From contig NZ_PDNI01000017.1 in assembly GCF_002925845.1 (NCBI RefSeq), positions 62,001-126,000 on the forward strand: 64,000 nucleotides of DNA. Reading direction: 5' to 3'. Below the pieces are notes generated by a model, which saw only the letters and a list, made by a program, of their open reading frames with translations, searched no databases and had not been told where the DNA came from. Made by a program: the position numbers and the translations under genes. Positions 8,016 through 16,588 of the stretch are shown here, in pieces. Within the stretch, counting starts at the first letter, position 1. Every line of letters begins with the position of its first letter. The DNA comes from Roseovarius nitratireducens. GTDB taxonomy: Bacteria; Pseudomonadota; Alphaproteobacteria; Rhodobacterales; Rhodobacteraceae.

Positions 8016-8909
8016 TTACCCCGCGCGCGAAGCGGCGCGGATGCTGTCGATGGAGGATGCGAGGGTGGCGTTGAACGCGTCGTCGGACTGATCCGCCGAC
8101 AACCCCTCGGTCAGCGCGCGGCTGAAGCTGGCAATCACGCCCCGGTTCTGCGCCAGCCGCGCATTCGCCTCGTCGCGGCTGTAGCCGCCCGAGAGCGCTA
8201 CGACGCGCAGAACGCGCGGGTGATTGACCAGCGCCTCGTAGAGATTGGGTGCCTCCGGCAGGGTCAGCTTGAGCATCACCTCCTGATCCTGTGGCAACGC
8301 ATCGAGCTGTGCCAGGATGGCGCTGCGCAGCACCTCTTCGGCCTCGGCCTTGTCGGGAATCGAGATGGTCACTTCCGGCTCGATGATCGGCACGAGGCCG
8401 TGGCCAAGGATCTGGTGCGCCACCTCGAATTGCTGGTTCACGTTGGCGGCGATCCCGGTGGCATCGGCGGCGTCGATGACCGAGCGCATCTTGGTGCCGA
8501 AGATGCCCGCCGACACACCGCGTTCCAGAAGCGCGTCGAGATCGGGCATCGGCTTCATCAGGCGCACGCCGTTTTCCGCCTCGGCAAGTCCCTTGTCCAC
8601 CTTGAGGAACGGCACGACGCCGCGCTCTTCCCACAGGTAGCGGGCCGACGGTTTGCCGCCGATCTCGCGATCCATCGTCATCTCGAACAGGATCGCGCCC
8701 AGCACCTTGTCGCCGGTAAAGGCCGGGGCCTGCGCGATGCGCGCACGCATGGCGTGCACGAGGTCGAACATCTCGGCCTCGGTGGCATAGCGGTCCTCGG
8801 GAATGCCGTAGAGGCGCAGCGCCTTGGGGGTGGAGCCGCCGGACTGGTCGAGCGCGGCGATGAACCCCTTGCCGGTGGCGATCTTGTCTCTCTGCGCGGC
8901 CTGCGACAT
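8016..8909 (-). CDS. class I fructose-bisphosphate aldolase
   Basis: A 297-residue Schiff-base aldolase of the prokaryotic class I type. It begins with [20 protein letters not shown], the phosphate-binding start of the family, and includes [19 protein letters not shown] and the [10 protein letters not shown] strand; a later lysine, in VMLKLTLPE, is the likely Schiff-base residue. It interconverts fructose 1,6-bisphosphate with dihydroxyacetone phosphate and glyceraldehyde 3-phosphate. It is followed downstream on the plus strand by nothing related; pgk lies 184 bp upstream on the same strand, and both have their own promoter-like sequences. Confidence 0.93.
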   Translation of the reverse strand: MSQAAQRDKIATGKGFIAALDQSGGSTPKALRLYGIPEDRYATEAEMFDLVHAMRARIAQAPAFTGDKVLGAILFEMTMDREIGGKPSARYLWEERGVVPFLKVDKGLAEAENGVRLMKPMPDLDALLERGVSAGIFGTKMRSVIDAADATGIAANVNQQFEVAHQILGHGLVPIIEPEVTISIPDKAEAEEVLRSAILAQLDALPQDQEVMLKLTLPEAPNLYEALVNHPRVLRVVALSGGYSRDEANARLAQNRGVIASFSRALTEGLSADQSDDAFNATLASSIDSIRAASRAG

Positions 8910-8944
8910 GGTGGCGACTCCCTCGATGTTCGTGATGTGTCGCC

Positions 8945-8973
8945 CTCTTAGGCGAGGGGCGCGCGCCCTGCAA
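8945..8973 (-). promoter_or_regulatory. candidate promoter of the class I aldolase
   Basis: Reading the minus strand, TTGCAG (8973-8968) and TAAGAG (8950-8945) are 17 bp apart. The -10 lies 36 bp before the start codon, and GGGAG is present ahead of the ATG. Confidence 0.4.
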
Positions 8974-9093
8974 TCGTGGTGGCGCTAACAGGCAGGCTTC
9001 GCCCTCGATTCCGCACGCAGCCCCTCGGCGGCCCCGGTGATGAGGGTCCAGCCTGTCATCCGCTCAGGCCGCGCCCCGCGTGGTGGTGGCCCA

Positions 9094-10281
9094 TCAAGCG
9101 CCGTGAAGCGCCGCAACGCCGGGCAGGTCCTTGCCCTCCATCCATTCGAGGAACGCGCCGCCGGCGGTGGAGATGTAGGTGAAATCTTTCGCCGCCCCGG
9201 CGCGGTTGAGCGCCGAGACGGTGTCACCACCGCCGGCCACGGAGATAAGCCGCCCTTCGCGGCTGAGCCTGGCCGCGTGGCGCGCGGCGGCGTTGGTGGC
9301 GGCATCAAAAGGCGCGATCTCGAACGCGCCAAGCGGGCCGTTCCAGATCAGCGTTTTGGCGGCGTCGAGAGCCGTGGTGATGCGCGCCACCGCCTGCGGG
9401 CCCGCGTCGAGGATCATCGCATCGGGCGGGCAGGCATGGGCCCCCGTCACCTCGTGCGGTGCGCCCTCGGCGAATTCGCGCGCGACCACCACATCGGCGG
9501 GCAGCAGGATCTCGCAGCCCGCCGCCCCGGCCTTGCGCATGATGTCGCGCGCCGTGGCACCCATGTCGCGCTCGCAGAGTGAGCGGCCCACGTCGAGCCC
9601 CATCGCGGCGAGGAAGGTGTTGGCCATACCGCCGCCGATCACGAGGGTATCGACCTTTTCCACGAGGTTGCCCAGCAGATCGAGCTTGGTCGAGACCTTG
9701 GCGCCGCCCACCACCGCCACCACCGGGCGGGCGGGATTGCCGAGCGCCGCCTCGAGCGCCTGCAACTCCGCCTGCATCAGGCGGCCCGCGCAGGCGGGAA
9801 GCAGGTGCGCGAGCGCGGTGGTCGAGGCGTGCGCGCGGTGCGCCGCCGAGAAGGCATCGTTGCAATAGACGTCGCCGAGCGCGGCGAGACGGGCGGCGAA
9901 ATCGGGATCGTTCGCCTCTTCGCCGGGGTGAAAGCGGATGTTTTCCAGCAGCAGCACGTCGGCGGCGCGGGCCTCCTCGGTGAGGTTCTCGGCCCCCTCC
10001 AGCGTCTCGATCAGGCGCACGGTGCGGCCCAGGGTCGCCTCGAGCGCGGGCACCGTGACGCGCAGCGACATGCCCGGCACGACCTTGCCCTTGGGTCGGT
10101 CGAAATGGGCGATCAGCATGGGCTTGCCGCCGCGGTCGAGAATGTCGCGGATCGTCGGTTTGATGCGCTCGATTCGCGTGGCGTCGGTCACCGTGCCGTT
10201 TTCGACCGGCACGTTGATATCCACGCGCACCAGTACGCGCTTGCCCGCGATCTCCATCTCGTCGAGGGTTTTCCAGCTCAT
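9094..10281 (-). CDS. pgk: phosphoglycerate kinase
   Basis: A 395-residue monomeric kinase making 3-phosphoglycerate and ATP from 1,3-bisphosphoglycerate. The N-terminal signature [20 protein letters not shown] binds the triose substrate; other visible motifs are [30 protein letters not shown] and the C-terminal [16 protein letters not shown] nucleotide loop. Length is normal for bacteria. A GGGAGG site precedes the ATG. It is divergent from the cyclophilin genes. Confidence 0.97.
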   Translation of the reverse strand: MSWKTLDEMEIAGKRVLVRVDINVPVENGTVTDATRIERIKPTIRDILDRGGKPMLIAHFDRPKGKVVPGMSLRVTVPALEATLGRTVRLIETLEGAENLTEEARAADVLLLENIRFHPGEEANDPDFAARLAALGDVYCNDAFSAAHRAHASTTALAHLLPACAGRLMQAELQALEAALGNPARPVVAVVGGAKVSTKLDLLGNLVEKVDTLVIGGGMANTFLAAMGLDVGRSLCERDMGATARDIMRKAGAAGCEILLPADVVVAREFAEGAPHEVTGAHACPPDAMILDAGPQAVARITTALDAAKTLIWNGPLGAFEIAPFDAATNAAARHAARLSREGRLISVAGGGDTVSALNRAGAAKDFTYISTAGGAFLEWMEGKDLPGVAALHGA

Positions 10282-10318
10282 GGCGCGGGCGCCTCCCTGA
10301 TGATCGGTATGTCGCGCC

Positions 10319-10348
10319 CCTATTGGCGCGGGGGGGCGGCGGCGTCAA
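10319..10348 (-). promoter_or_regulatory. candidate promoter of pgk
   Basis: On the minus strand TTGACG (10348-10343) and AATAGG (10324-10319) are 18 bp apart, about 38 bp before the pgk start. Confidence 0.4.
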
Positions 10349-10415
10349 CCTGCGCGCTTGGCATCGGCACGCGTTCGTCTTAGGTAACGGGGAAGTTTAC
10401 AAAAAGGAGCGCCCG

Positions 10416-10922
10416 ATGGCCGAGATCAAGGACCCCGAGAACACCATCCTGATGGAGCTGAAGGACGGCACCGTCACTGTCGAGCTCATGCCGGCGATTG
10501 CACCGGGGCATTGCGAACGGATGAAGGAGCTGGCGCGCGCGGGGAAGTATGACAACGTCGCCTTTCACCGCGTGATCGACGGGTTCATGGCGCAGACCGG
10601 CGACGTGCAGCACGCCAACATGGAGAATGACTACAACCCGCGCCGCGCCGGGACCGGCGGCAGCGAGTTGCCCGATCTCAAGGCCGAATTCTCGAAGATC
10701 CCGCATGACCGCGGCACGCTGGGGGCGGCGCGCAGCCAGAATCCGAATTCCGCGAACAGCCAGTTCTTCATCAATTTCAAGGACAACCATTTCCTCAACG
10801 GGCAATACACGGTCTATGGAAGGGTGATTTCCGGCATGGAGCATGTCGATGCGATCACCAAGGGCGAGCCGCCCGCCAACCCCGACCGGATGATCAGCGT
10901 GAAGGTGGCCGCCGATGCGTAA
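10416..10922 (+). CDS. cytoplasmic cyclophilin-type peptidyl-prolyl isomerase
   Basis: A 168-residue cyclophilin without signal peptide. The catalytic arginine lies in VAFHRVIDGFMAQTGD, and the substrate pocket includes ANSQFFINF and FLNGQYTVYGRVISGM. I chose the ATG at 10416 because AAGGAG sits seven bases upstream and the protein starts like the family (MAEIKDPENTILMELKDG); the frame is open to 10323 without coding character. It overlaps the next, exported cyclophilin by 8 bp. Confidence 0.93.
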   Translation: MAEIKDPENTILMELKDGTVTVELMPAIAPGHCERMKELARAGKYDNVAFHRVIDGFMAQTGDVQHANMENDYNPRRAGTGGSELPDLKAEFSKIPHDRGTLGAARSQNPNSANSQFFINFKDNHFLNGQYTVYGRVISGMEHVDAITKGEPPANPDRMISVKVAADA

Positions 10923-11490
10923 ACTCGCCCTTGCCTTCACCCTGGTGGCCGGCCCTGCGCTTGTGGTCTTTTCTGGCGCGCCGACAGGCGCGACCGGCCT
11001 CAAGATCGAGGTGGCCGGAGAGGCCAACGGCACCGTTACCGTTGATCTCTTTGAGGACGTGGCCCCGAACCACGTGGCGCAGATCACCGCGCTGGCCGAA
11101 GAGGGGGCCTATGACGGCGTGGTGTTTCACCGCGTGATCGACGGCTTCATGGCACAGACCGGCGATGTCGAGTTCGGTCGGCTCGAGGATGGCGACATGC
11201 GCGCAGCGGGAACGGGCGGGAGCGCCAGGCCCGATCTGAAGGCCGAATTCTCCGAGGAGCCGTTCGAACGTGGCGTGATCGGCATGGCGCGCTCGCGCGA
11301 TCCCGACAGCGCCAATTCGCAGTTCTTCATCATGTTCGCCCCGGCCCCGCATCTGAACGGTCAATACACCGTCGTCGGGCGCGTGACCGACGGGATGGAC
11401 GTGGTCGATGCCATCAAGCGCGGGCGCGGACAGAACGGCGCGGTGATCGGGCGGCCCGACGCGATGACCAAAGTCACCGTCACCGAGTGA
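10915..11490 (+). CDS. exported cyclophilin-type peptidyl-prolyl isomerase
   Basis: A 191-residue second cyclophilin with a Sec signal peptide (MRKLALAFTLVAGPALVVFS), so it should act in the periplasm. It keeps the catalytic VVFHRVIDGFMAQTGD, SANSQFFIMFA and HLNGQYTVVGRVTDGM. The two cyclophilins are clearly tandem paralogues that divide folding duty between cytoplasm and periplasm. The 8-bp overlap with the upstream copy and the GTGA overlap with the next gene indicate one operon. Confidence 0.93.
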   Translation: MRKLALAFTLVAGPALVVFSGAPTGATGLKIEVAGEANGTVTVDLFEDVAPNHVAQITALAEEGAYDGVVFHRVIDGFMAQTGDVEFGRLEDGDMRAAGTGGSARPDLKAEFSEEPFERGVIGMARSRDPDSANSQFFIMFAPAPHLNGQYTVVGRVTDGMDVVDAIKRGRGQNGAVIGRPDAMTKVTVTE

Positions 11491-12191
11491 GCCTGTCGGT
11501 GCCCATCCCCGCGCCGCGCGCGCTCGCGCCTGGGCTCTGGGCGCTGGAGGGCGCGCATGTGGCGTGGCGGATGGGCGTGCCGATGCCGTTGCGCACGGTG
11601 GTCGCGCGGCTATCGGGCGGGGCGCTCTGGGTTCATGCGCCGGGGCCGCTTACGCCCGGCGACGCGGCGTGGCTGGAGGGTGAGGGTCGCGTGGCACATC
11701 TCGTGGTGCCCGCCGCGCCGGACTTGCCGTGGCTGGACGACTGGCAGGCCGCGTATCCGGCGGCGCGGGTGTGGCGCGGGGCGGAGATGTCCGAGGCCCC
11801 ATGGCGACGCGAGATCCGGCCGCTCAGCGCCTCGGGCACCGATTGCGAGACCGTGTTCCTGCACCGCGAGAGCCGATCGGTGATCCTGTCGCGGCTGGTG
11901 ATGGCGGTCGAGACCGCGCCGCTGCCGCCCTGGGCGCGGGTTCTGGTCTGGCTCGCGGGGATCGACGACAGCGATGGCAAGCCACCACCCGGCCTGACGG
12001 GGCGCCTGGGCGGGCGTGGAGCGGTAGGCGATCTGGTCGACAAGGTGCTTGACTGGGGGCCGGAGCGGCTGATCCTCACGCATGGACGCTGTTACGAGAC
12101 CGACGCGGCAGGCGAATTGAGGCGCGCAATGCGCCGAATCATGCGTGACCGGCTCTGGGACCGGGCGCTGACCGAGGCGAGGCGACGCTGA
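11487..12191 (+). CDS. DUF4336 domain protein
   Basis: A 234-residue protein of the DUF4336 family, a group distantly related to metallo-beta-lactamase-fold proteins, with no proven activity. The N-terminal part (APGLWALEGAHVAWRMGVP and TVVARLSGGALWVHAPGPL) matches how the family begins, and the C-terminal part has RLILTHGRCYE. The start is GTG at 11487, overlapping the cyclophilin stop as GTGA, so it is coupled to the isomerase genes. I cannot assign a function. Confidence 0.75.
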   Translation: MSLSVPIPAPRALAPGLWALEGAHVAWRMGVPMPLRTVVARLSGGALWVHAPGPLTPGDAAWLEGEGRVAHLVVPAAPDLPWLDDWQAAYPAARVWRGAEMSEAPWRREIRPLSASGTDCETVFLHRESRSVILSRLVMAVETAPLPPWARVLVWLAGIDDSDGKPPPGLTGRLGGRGAVGDLVDKVLDWGPERLILTHGRCYETDAAGELRRAMRRIMRDRLWDRALTEARRR

Positions 12192-12281
12192 CGGGTAGTC
12201 ACATTCGCGTGGGTGGGGCTGGTCCCAAGCCTGCGAAGTGCACATCCTTTTGTTAACGTCCATGCGTGGAGGAGCGCCCCG

Positions 12282-13247
12282 ATGCCCCGCCTTTTTACCC
12301 TTCTCGCGGTCTTGTTGCTCGGTGCACCGCTCGCCCATGCCAACCCGTCGCAATGGCAGGCCGAGTGGCCGCAGACCGATTTCTCGCGAACCAGCATCGA
12401 CGACTGGTCCGAGATCATGTCGGGCGGGCCGCCCAAGGACGGCATCCCCGCCATCGACGATCCGCAATTCCGGCGCGCGGATGATGCAGGCGGCTTGCGG
12501 GGGCGCGAGCCGGTCATCACGGTCGAGATCGAGGGGGCCGAGCCGCGCGCCTACCCGATCCGCTACCTGATGTGGCACGAGATCGTCAACGACACCGTCG
12601 GCGGCGTGCCGGTGGCTGTCACCTATTGCCCGTTGTGCAATTCCGGCATGACCTTTGACCGGCGGGTGCAGGGCCGGGTGCTGAGCTTCGGCGTCTCGGG
12701 CAAGCTGCGCCATTCCGACATGGTGATGTATGACCGCCAGACCCAGAGCTGGTGGCAGCAGGCCGTGGGCCGGGGGATCGTCGGCGAGATGACCGGGGTC
12801 GAACTGCGCCATCTGCCCACGTGGATGGAAAGCTGGGACCAGTACCGCGCGCGCAATCCGCAAGGGCTGGTGATGGCCGAACCCGCCCATAACCGGTCCT
12901 ATGGGCGCAATCCCTACCGCGGGTATGACAGGTCCACGCGGCCCTTCCTCTACAACGGCGAAAACCCACCGCACGGTATCCCGCCGCTGGAACGCGTGGT
13001 ACGGGTGGGCGACCGGGCCTGGCCGCTGACGCGCATCCGCGACGAAGGCGGCGTGCGCGAGGCGGGCGTGGCCATCAGCTGGGAAGAAGGACAGGCCTCG
13101 GCGCTGGATCGTGGCGTCATCTCGGAGGGTCGCGAGGTGGGCACCGTGCGGGTGAGCGACGGGCAGGGGCGCGACGTGCCCCATGACGTGATGTTCGCCT
13201 TCGCCTTTCATGCGTTCTGGCCCGATGGCAAGTGGATGGTGCGGTAA
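12282..13247 (+). CDS. exported DUF3179 domain protein
   Basis: A 321-residue secreted protein with a signal peptide (MPRLFTLLAVLLLGAPLAHA). The DUF3179 core is evident in AYPIRYLMWHEIVNDTVGG, VAVTYCPLCNSGMTFDR and the segment around LSFGVSGKLRHSDMVMYDR. The CPLC motif could bind metal or form a disulfide, but the family function is not known. The ATG at 12282 has GGAGGAG seven bases upstream; the in-frame ATG at 12213 has neither a ribosome site nor an exposed signal peptide. Confidence 0.85.
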   Translation: MPRLFTLLAVLLLGAPLAHANPSQWQAEWPQTDFSRTSIDDWSEIMSGGPPKDGIPAIDDPQFRRADDAGGLRGREPVITVEIEGAEPRAYPIRYLMWHEIVNDTVGGVPVAVTYCPLCNSGMTFDRRVQGRVLSFGVSGKLRHSDMVMYDRQTQSWWQQAVGRGIVGEMTGVELRHLPTWMESWDQYRARNPQGLVMAEPAHNRSYGRNPYRGYDRSTRPFLYNGENPPHGIPPLERVVRVGDRAWPLTRIRDEGGVREAGVAISWEEGQASALDRGVISEGREVGTVRVSDGQGRDVPHDVMFAFAFHAFWPDGKWMVR

Positions 13248-13325
13248 GGTGCAGGGCGCGCGGATATTGGTCTATTCCTGCCATTCGCCTCCTGCCCCGC
13301 GCGGAACAAGGCGTGCTTGCACGCC

Positions 13326-13466
13326 GCCGCGCGAGCGCCAGCCCGCCCCCCGGGCTGGCGATTGGGTGACGCTGGCGCAAAGCTTTCATCTCTCTCGGGA
13401 ACTCAGGAATAAAGCACGATAGACCAGCCGGCGCATCGCCATCCCGCGGGCTGGCGCTCGCGCGGC
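13326..13466 (+). repeat. 21-bp perfect inverted repeat with a competing third arm
   Basis: Bases 13326-13346 and 13446-13466 are perfect reverse complements (21 bp; core CGCGAGCGCCAGCCCG). Between them, CGGGCTGGCG at 13351-13360 is also complementary to 13336-13345, giving a 10-bp stem with a five-base C loop. The first arm can therefore pair locally or over 100 bases. No target-site duplication or T tract was seen, so it is neither an obvious MITE nor a standard terminator. Confidence 0.6.
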
Positions 13467-13540
13467 TCGTCACCGGATGATTCAAGGTCCCCTTCAGGCC
13501 ATTTCGCTTCCCTTCTTCCCTGCAGACGGAAACGTGGCGC

Positions 13541-13570
13541 TTGACTTCCCGCCGCCCCGCCGCCATATGC
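13541..13570 (+). promoter_or_regulatory. candidate promoter of the DEAD-box helicase
   Basis: TTGACT (13541-13546) and ATATGC (13565-13570) are 18 bp apart. The implied start site near 13577 gives an unusually long leader for this genome. Confidence 0.4.
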
Positions 13571-13576
13571 ATCGCA

Positions 13577-13801
13577 ACCGACATTTCCTGCCGCGTGAGC
13601 AGCACGGCCCCGAGGGGGCGTTCTTCATGAAATGTCGCGGATATGTTCCCAAAATCACGCGTGGGGCCAAACACCTGTCGGAAGTCGGGGGGCAATCGGC
13701 CCGTCGTCTTTGCTCGGCAGGTGCAACCACGACGACCGGGCGGTGTTCGCACCGCCTGCACCGGGCTTTGGGCACATGCCCCGGCCCCGAAAGGACACGA
13801 A
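13577..13801 (+). promoter_or_regulatory. long structured 5' leader of the DEAD-box helicase mRNA
   Basis: About 225 untranslated bases precede the TTG start. GGCGGTG (13739-13745) and CACCGCC (13750-13756) form a seven-base stem closed by a TTCG tetraloop, and a further stem pairs CACCTGTCGG with the segment containing TCGGCAGGTG upstream of it. Long structured leaders are known on cold-induced helicase mRNAs; here that role is inferred. The boundaries depend on the predicted promoter. Confidence 0.35.
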
Positions 13802-15073
13802 TTGAACCTCTTCGACGAAATGGGCCTGCCCAAGTCGCTGACCGCCAAGCTGGCGGCGCAGAACATCACCGAGCCGACGCCAATCCAGACCCACGCCATC
13901 CCCCATGCGCTTAACGGCCATGACGTGATGGGGCTGGCGCAGACCGGCACCGGCAAGACCATGGCCTTTGGCCTGCCGCTGGTCACGCGGCTGATGGAGG
14001 CGCCGGGCCGGCCCGAGCCCAAAGCGGTGCGCAGCCTGATCCTCGCGCCGACCCGAGAGCTGGCCGGCCAGATCCGCGACGCGCTGATGACGCTGGTCAA
14101 GGACAGCCCGATCAAGATCGGCCTCGTGGTCGGCGGCGCCTCGATCAATCCGCAGATCAACCGACTGGCGCGCGGCACCGATATCCTGGTGGCGACGCCC
14201 GGGCGGCTGCTCGACCTCATCGACCGGCGCGCGCTGCGCCTTGATGCGGCGGAGTTCCTGGTGCTCGACGAGGCCGACCAGATGCTTGACCTGGGCTTCA
14301 TCCACGCGTTGCGGCGCATCGCCGGGCTGTTGCCCGCCGAGCGCCAAACCATGCTGTTTTCAGCCACCATGCCCAAGCAGATGGAAGAGATCGCGTCCAG
14401 CTACCTGCGCAATCCCCGCCGCGTGCAGGTGAGCCCGCCGGGCAAGGCTGCCGACAAGGTCTCGCAGGCGGTGCATTTCGTCGCCAAGGCCGCGAAGCCC
14501 GACCTGCTGATCGAGTGCCTCGACAAGCATCGTGACGAATTGGCGCTGGTCTTCGGCCGCACCAAGCACGGCTCTGACAAGCTTGCCCGCAGGCTTGAAC
14601 AGGCCGGCTTCGCGGTGGCGGCGATCCACGGCAACAAGAGCCAGGGCCAGCGCGAGCGCGCGCTTGCCGCGTTCCGCGACGGGCGCGTGCGGGTGCTGGT
14701 GGCGACGGACGTGGCGGCACGCGGGCTCGATATCCCGGCGGTCACCCATGTCTACAACTACGAACTGCCCAACGTGGCCGAGAACTACGTTCACCGCATC
14801 GGGCGCACCGCGCGCGCCGGGCGCGAGGGCACGGCGATCGCGTTCTGCGCCCCCGACGAGATGGGCGAGCTGAAGGACATCCAGAAGGCCCTCGGCACCA
14901 CCATCCCCGTGGCCTCTGGCCGTGCCTGGGAGGTGTTGCCCGACCCCAAGGCCAAGCCGTCGGGTCGCGGCGGTGGGCCGCGCCGGGGCGGCGGGTCCAA
15001 GCCCGGTGCCCATGCGGGCGAAGGTGCCAAGCCGGGCGGCCAGCGCCGCAGACGGACGCGCCGCGCCGCCTGA
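13802..15073 (+). CDS. DEAD-box ATP-dependent RNA helicase
   Basis: A 423-residue helicase of the RhlE/DeaD group. The motifs occur in order: Q motif (FDEMGLP with TEPTPIQ), Walker A AQTGTGKT, TPGRLLD, Walker B VLDEADQMLD, SAT, and HRIGRTARAGR in the second RecA domain. A basic glycine-rich tail (GRGGGPRRGGGSKPG) follows for RNA contact. I set the start at TTG 13802 because AAGGA lies six bases upstream and the protein then begins MNLFDEMGLP; upstream in-frame codons have no ribosome site. It ends 3 bp before a convergent gene. Confidence 0.92.
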   Translation: MNLFDEMGLPKSLTAKLAAQNITEPTPIQTHAIPHALNGHDVMGLAQTGTGKTMAFGLPLVTRLMEAPGRPEPKAVRSLILAPTRELAGQIRDALMTLVKDSPIKIGLVVGGASINPQINRLARGTDILVATPGRLLDLIDRRALRLDAAEFLVLDEADQMLDLGFIHALRRIAGLLPAERQTMLFSATMPKQMEEIASSYLRNPRRVQVSPPGKAADKVSQAVHFVAKAAKPDLLIECLDKHRDELALVFGRTKHGSDKLARRLEQAGFAVAAIHGNKSQGQRERALAAFRDGRVRVLVATDVAARGLDIPAVTHVYNYELPNVAENYVHRIGRTARAGREGTAIAFCAPDEMGELKDIQKALGTTIPVASGRAWEVLPDPKAKPSGRGGGPRRGGGSKPGAHAGEGAKPGGQRRRRTRRAA

Positions 15074-15076
15074 GCG

Positions 15077-15613
15077 CTACTTGATCAGGGCGATCACCTC
15101 GCGAAAGCGTGGGTGGTCGGCCCCGCCCAACCATTCGAATATCGCCATCTCGGTGGTCACGAGCGCGGCGCCTTGCTGGGTCATGCGCGCCAGCGCCGCC
15201 TCGCGGTCGGCGGGTGCGCGCGATCCGGTGGCGTCCGCGACCACCGCCACCTCGCGCCCCGCCGCGATCAGCCCCAGCACAGTCTGGAGCACGCAGACAT
15301 GTGCCTCGCATCCCGCCACGACGATGCGCCTGTCGGGCGCGATCCGCGTGGCGAGCCCGGTCTCCGAGCACGCGTCGAAGCGGGATTTCATCAGAACCTC
15401 CTCGCCCGGCTGCGGAGCGAGGTCCGGCACGGTGTGGCCCAGCTTTTCGGGGATCTGCTCGGTATAGCTGCGCGGAACATCCATAAGCCGCGCCCCGCGA
15501 AGCAACTTGGACGCCCGCGCGGTTACCTCCGCGCCATCGTGGATGGCGGGCATGAGCCGCGCCTGGAAATCAATGAGCAGTAGATGCGCGCGGGAGGAGG
15601 AAAGGATCGACAT
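15077..15613 (-). CDS. isochorismatase-family cysteine hydrolase
   Basis: A 178-residue hydrolase of the isochorismatase-like superfamily. The catalytic triad is visible as D15 (LLLIDFQARL), K76 (EVLMKSRFDAC) and C107 (GCEAHVCVLQT). Members act on isochorismate, nicotinamide or small amides; the short loops and absence of a partner domain do not allow a substrate call. It converges on the helicase gene with only 3 bp between stops. Confidence 0.85.
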   Translation of the reverse strand: MSILSSSRAHLLLIDFQARLMPAIHDGAEVTARASKLLRGARLMDVPRSYTEQIPEKLGHTVPDLAPQPGEEVLMKSRFDACSETGLATRIAPDRRIVVAGCEAHVCVLQTVLGLIAAGREVAVVADATGSRAPADREAALARMTQQGAALVTTEMAIFEWLGGADHPRFREVIALIK

Positions 15614-15746
15614 GCAAGCGATGATAGGGCACTGCGCGCGTGGTCGGCAAGGTGAGGCGTGAGCAGGCGCGGTGGCTTGCGGTGTGAGTCCGCGTCAGGG
15701 CCAATGAGCGAAAGGCGGGAACGGGCCAGACGTGACCCAGCCCCGT

Positions 15747-16574
15747 TCAGTGCCCCGTCAGCCGCCATTCGCCCGTGCCGTGGTCGAACCTGACGAGGCG
15801 GCGCGCGCGCCGTCCGGGACGGGTGCGCTTGACGTATTGGCGATAGAGCAGCGCGGCGAGCCGCTCCCACAGGGCGGGGCGGCGGCGCAGGGCGCGCAAT
15901 TCGCGCCGGTAGGCGCCGGGCTCCTGCTTGGACAATTGTCCCGGCTCGACGGTGAAGGAGCCGATATGGGTGTCGATCACGTAGAGCTCGTGATCCCGCG
16001 CGAAGCTGCGCCACAGAAGGTAATCGCCCGCCAGACGGCAGGCGGCGAGGCGATCGCGATCAACCTCAGCGTTGAGCGCGCTGCGCCATAGCGTGCTTTC
16101 CTGCTGAAGCACGGTGAGCCGCGTGCCATACATGCCGCAGTCGAAGAAACGCCGCAGGAACGGGTGGGGCAGACGGCAGTTGATGATCTGCCCGGCGGCA
16201 TTGCGCGTCACCTCCTGCCCGGTGATCCACGCGATATCGGGGTAGCGCGTGAGCACCTCCGCCGACACGGCAAAGGCGTGCGGATCGAGCGCCTCGCCCG
16301 CGGGTAGATAGCCGGTCACGTCCCCGCCCGCGCGTGCCAGCCCCCGCGCCAGCGCGTCATACATGCCGCCATCGGGCGCGGAGACGATCTCGATGCGCGG
16401 ATCGTCGAGGGCCGCGACCCGTGCGCAGGTATCGTCGGTCGATGCCCCGTCCATGACCAGCACCGACAGCCGCGCCGTGCCCTCGGCCAGCGCGCTCTGT
16501 GCGCGCAGGCTCTCGATGGTGCGGGTGATCTTGTCGCCACCGTTGAAAACGGGAATCACGATGAAAAAATGCAT
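15747..16574 (-). CDS. family 2 (GT-A) glycosyltransferase
   Basis: A 275-residue inverting glycosyltransferase. It opens with the nucleotide-sugar-binding strand MHFFIVIPVFNGGDKITRTI; VLVMDGASTDDT and the YDALARGLARAGGDVTGYLPAGE region form the remainder of the GT-A core. No membrane helices are present. The ATG at 16574 is preferred over the one at 16592 because GGAGG lies seven bases before it. It is 14 bp downstream of the next minus-strand gene, so the two form an operon likely concerned with a surface polysaccharide; the acceptor is unknown. Confidence 0.85.
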   Translation of the reverse strand: MHFFIVIPVFNGGDKITRTIESLRAQSALAEGTARLSVLVMDGASTDDTCARVAALDDPRIEIVSAPDGGMYDALARGLARAGGDVTGYLPAGEALDPHAFAVSAEVLTRYPDIAWITGQEVTRNAAGQIINCRLPHPFLRRFFDCGMYGTRLTVLQQESTLWRSALNAEVDRDRLAACRLAGDYLLWRSFARDHELYVIDTHIGSFTVEPGQLSKQEPGAYRRELRALRRRPALWERLAALLYRQYVKRTRPGRRARRLVRFDHGTGEWRLTGH

Positions 16575-16588
16575 TCCGGCGCCTCCGT

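Larger units (their letters stand above)
13248..13801 (+). other. 554-bp structured gap between DUF3179 and the DEAD-box helicase
   Basis: No convincing protein gene. The first part holds hairpins (GGCGTGC at 13310-13316 pairing with GCACGCC at 13319-13325, and the long inverted repeat at 13326-13466), probably the 3' end of the DUF3179 transcript. The second part holds a promoter (13541-13570) and a leader of about 225 bases for the helicase. Confidence 0.6.

Noticed and set aside
5702-8973. Two long minus-strand frames over the Mo-hydroxylase and aldolase genes
   Set aside because: The first is antisense to the large subunit. The second is the aldolase in another frame joined to antisense; neither has domain features.
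11610-13211. 533-codon minus-strand frame opposite DUF4336 and DUF3179
   Set aside because: The plus-strand genes have clear families, signal peptide and ribosome sites.
13326-13466. Insertion sequence or MITE
   Set aside because: Inverted arms are present but there is no target duplication and only one copy is visible in the window.
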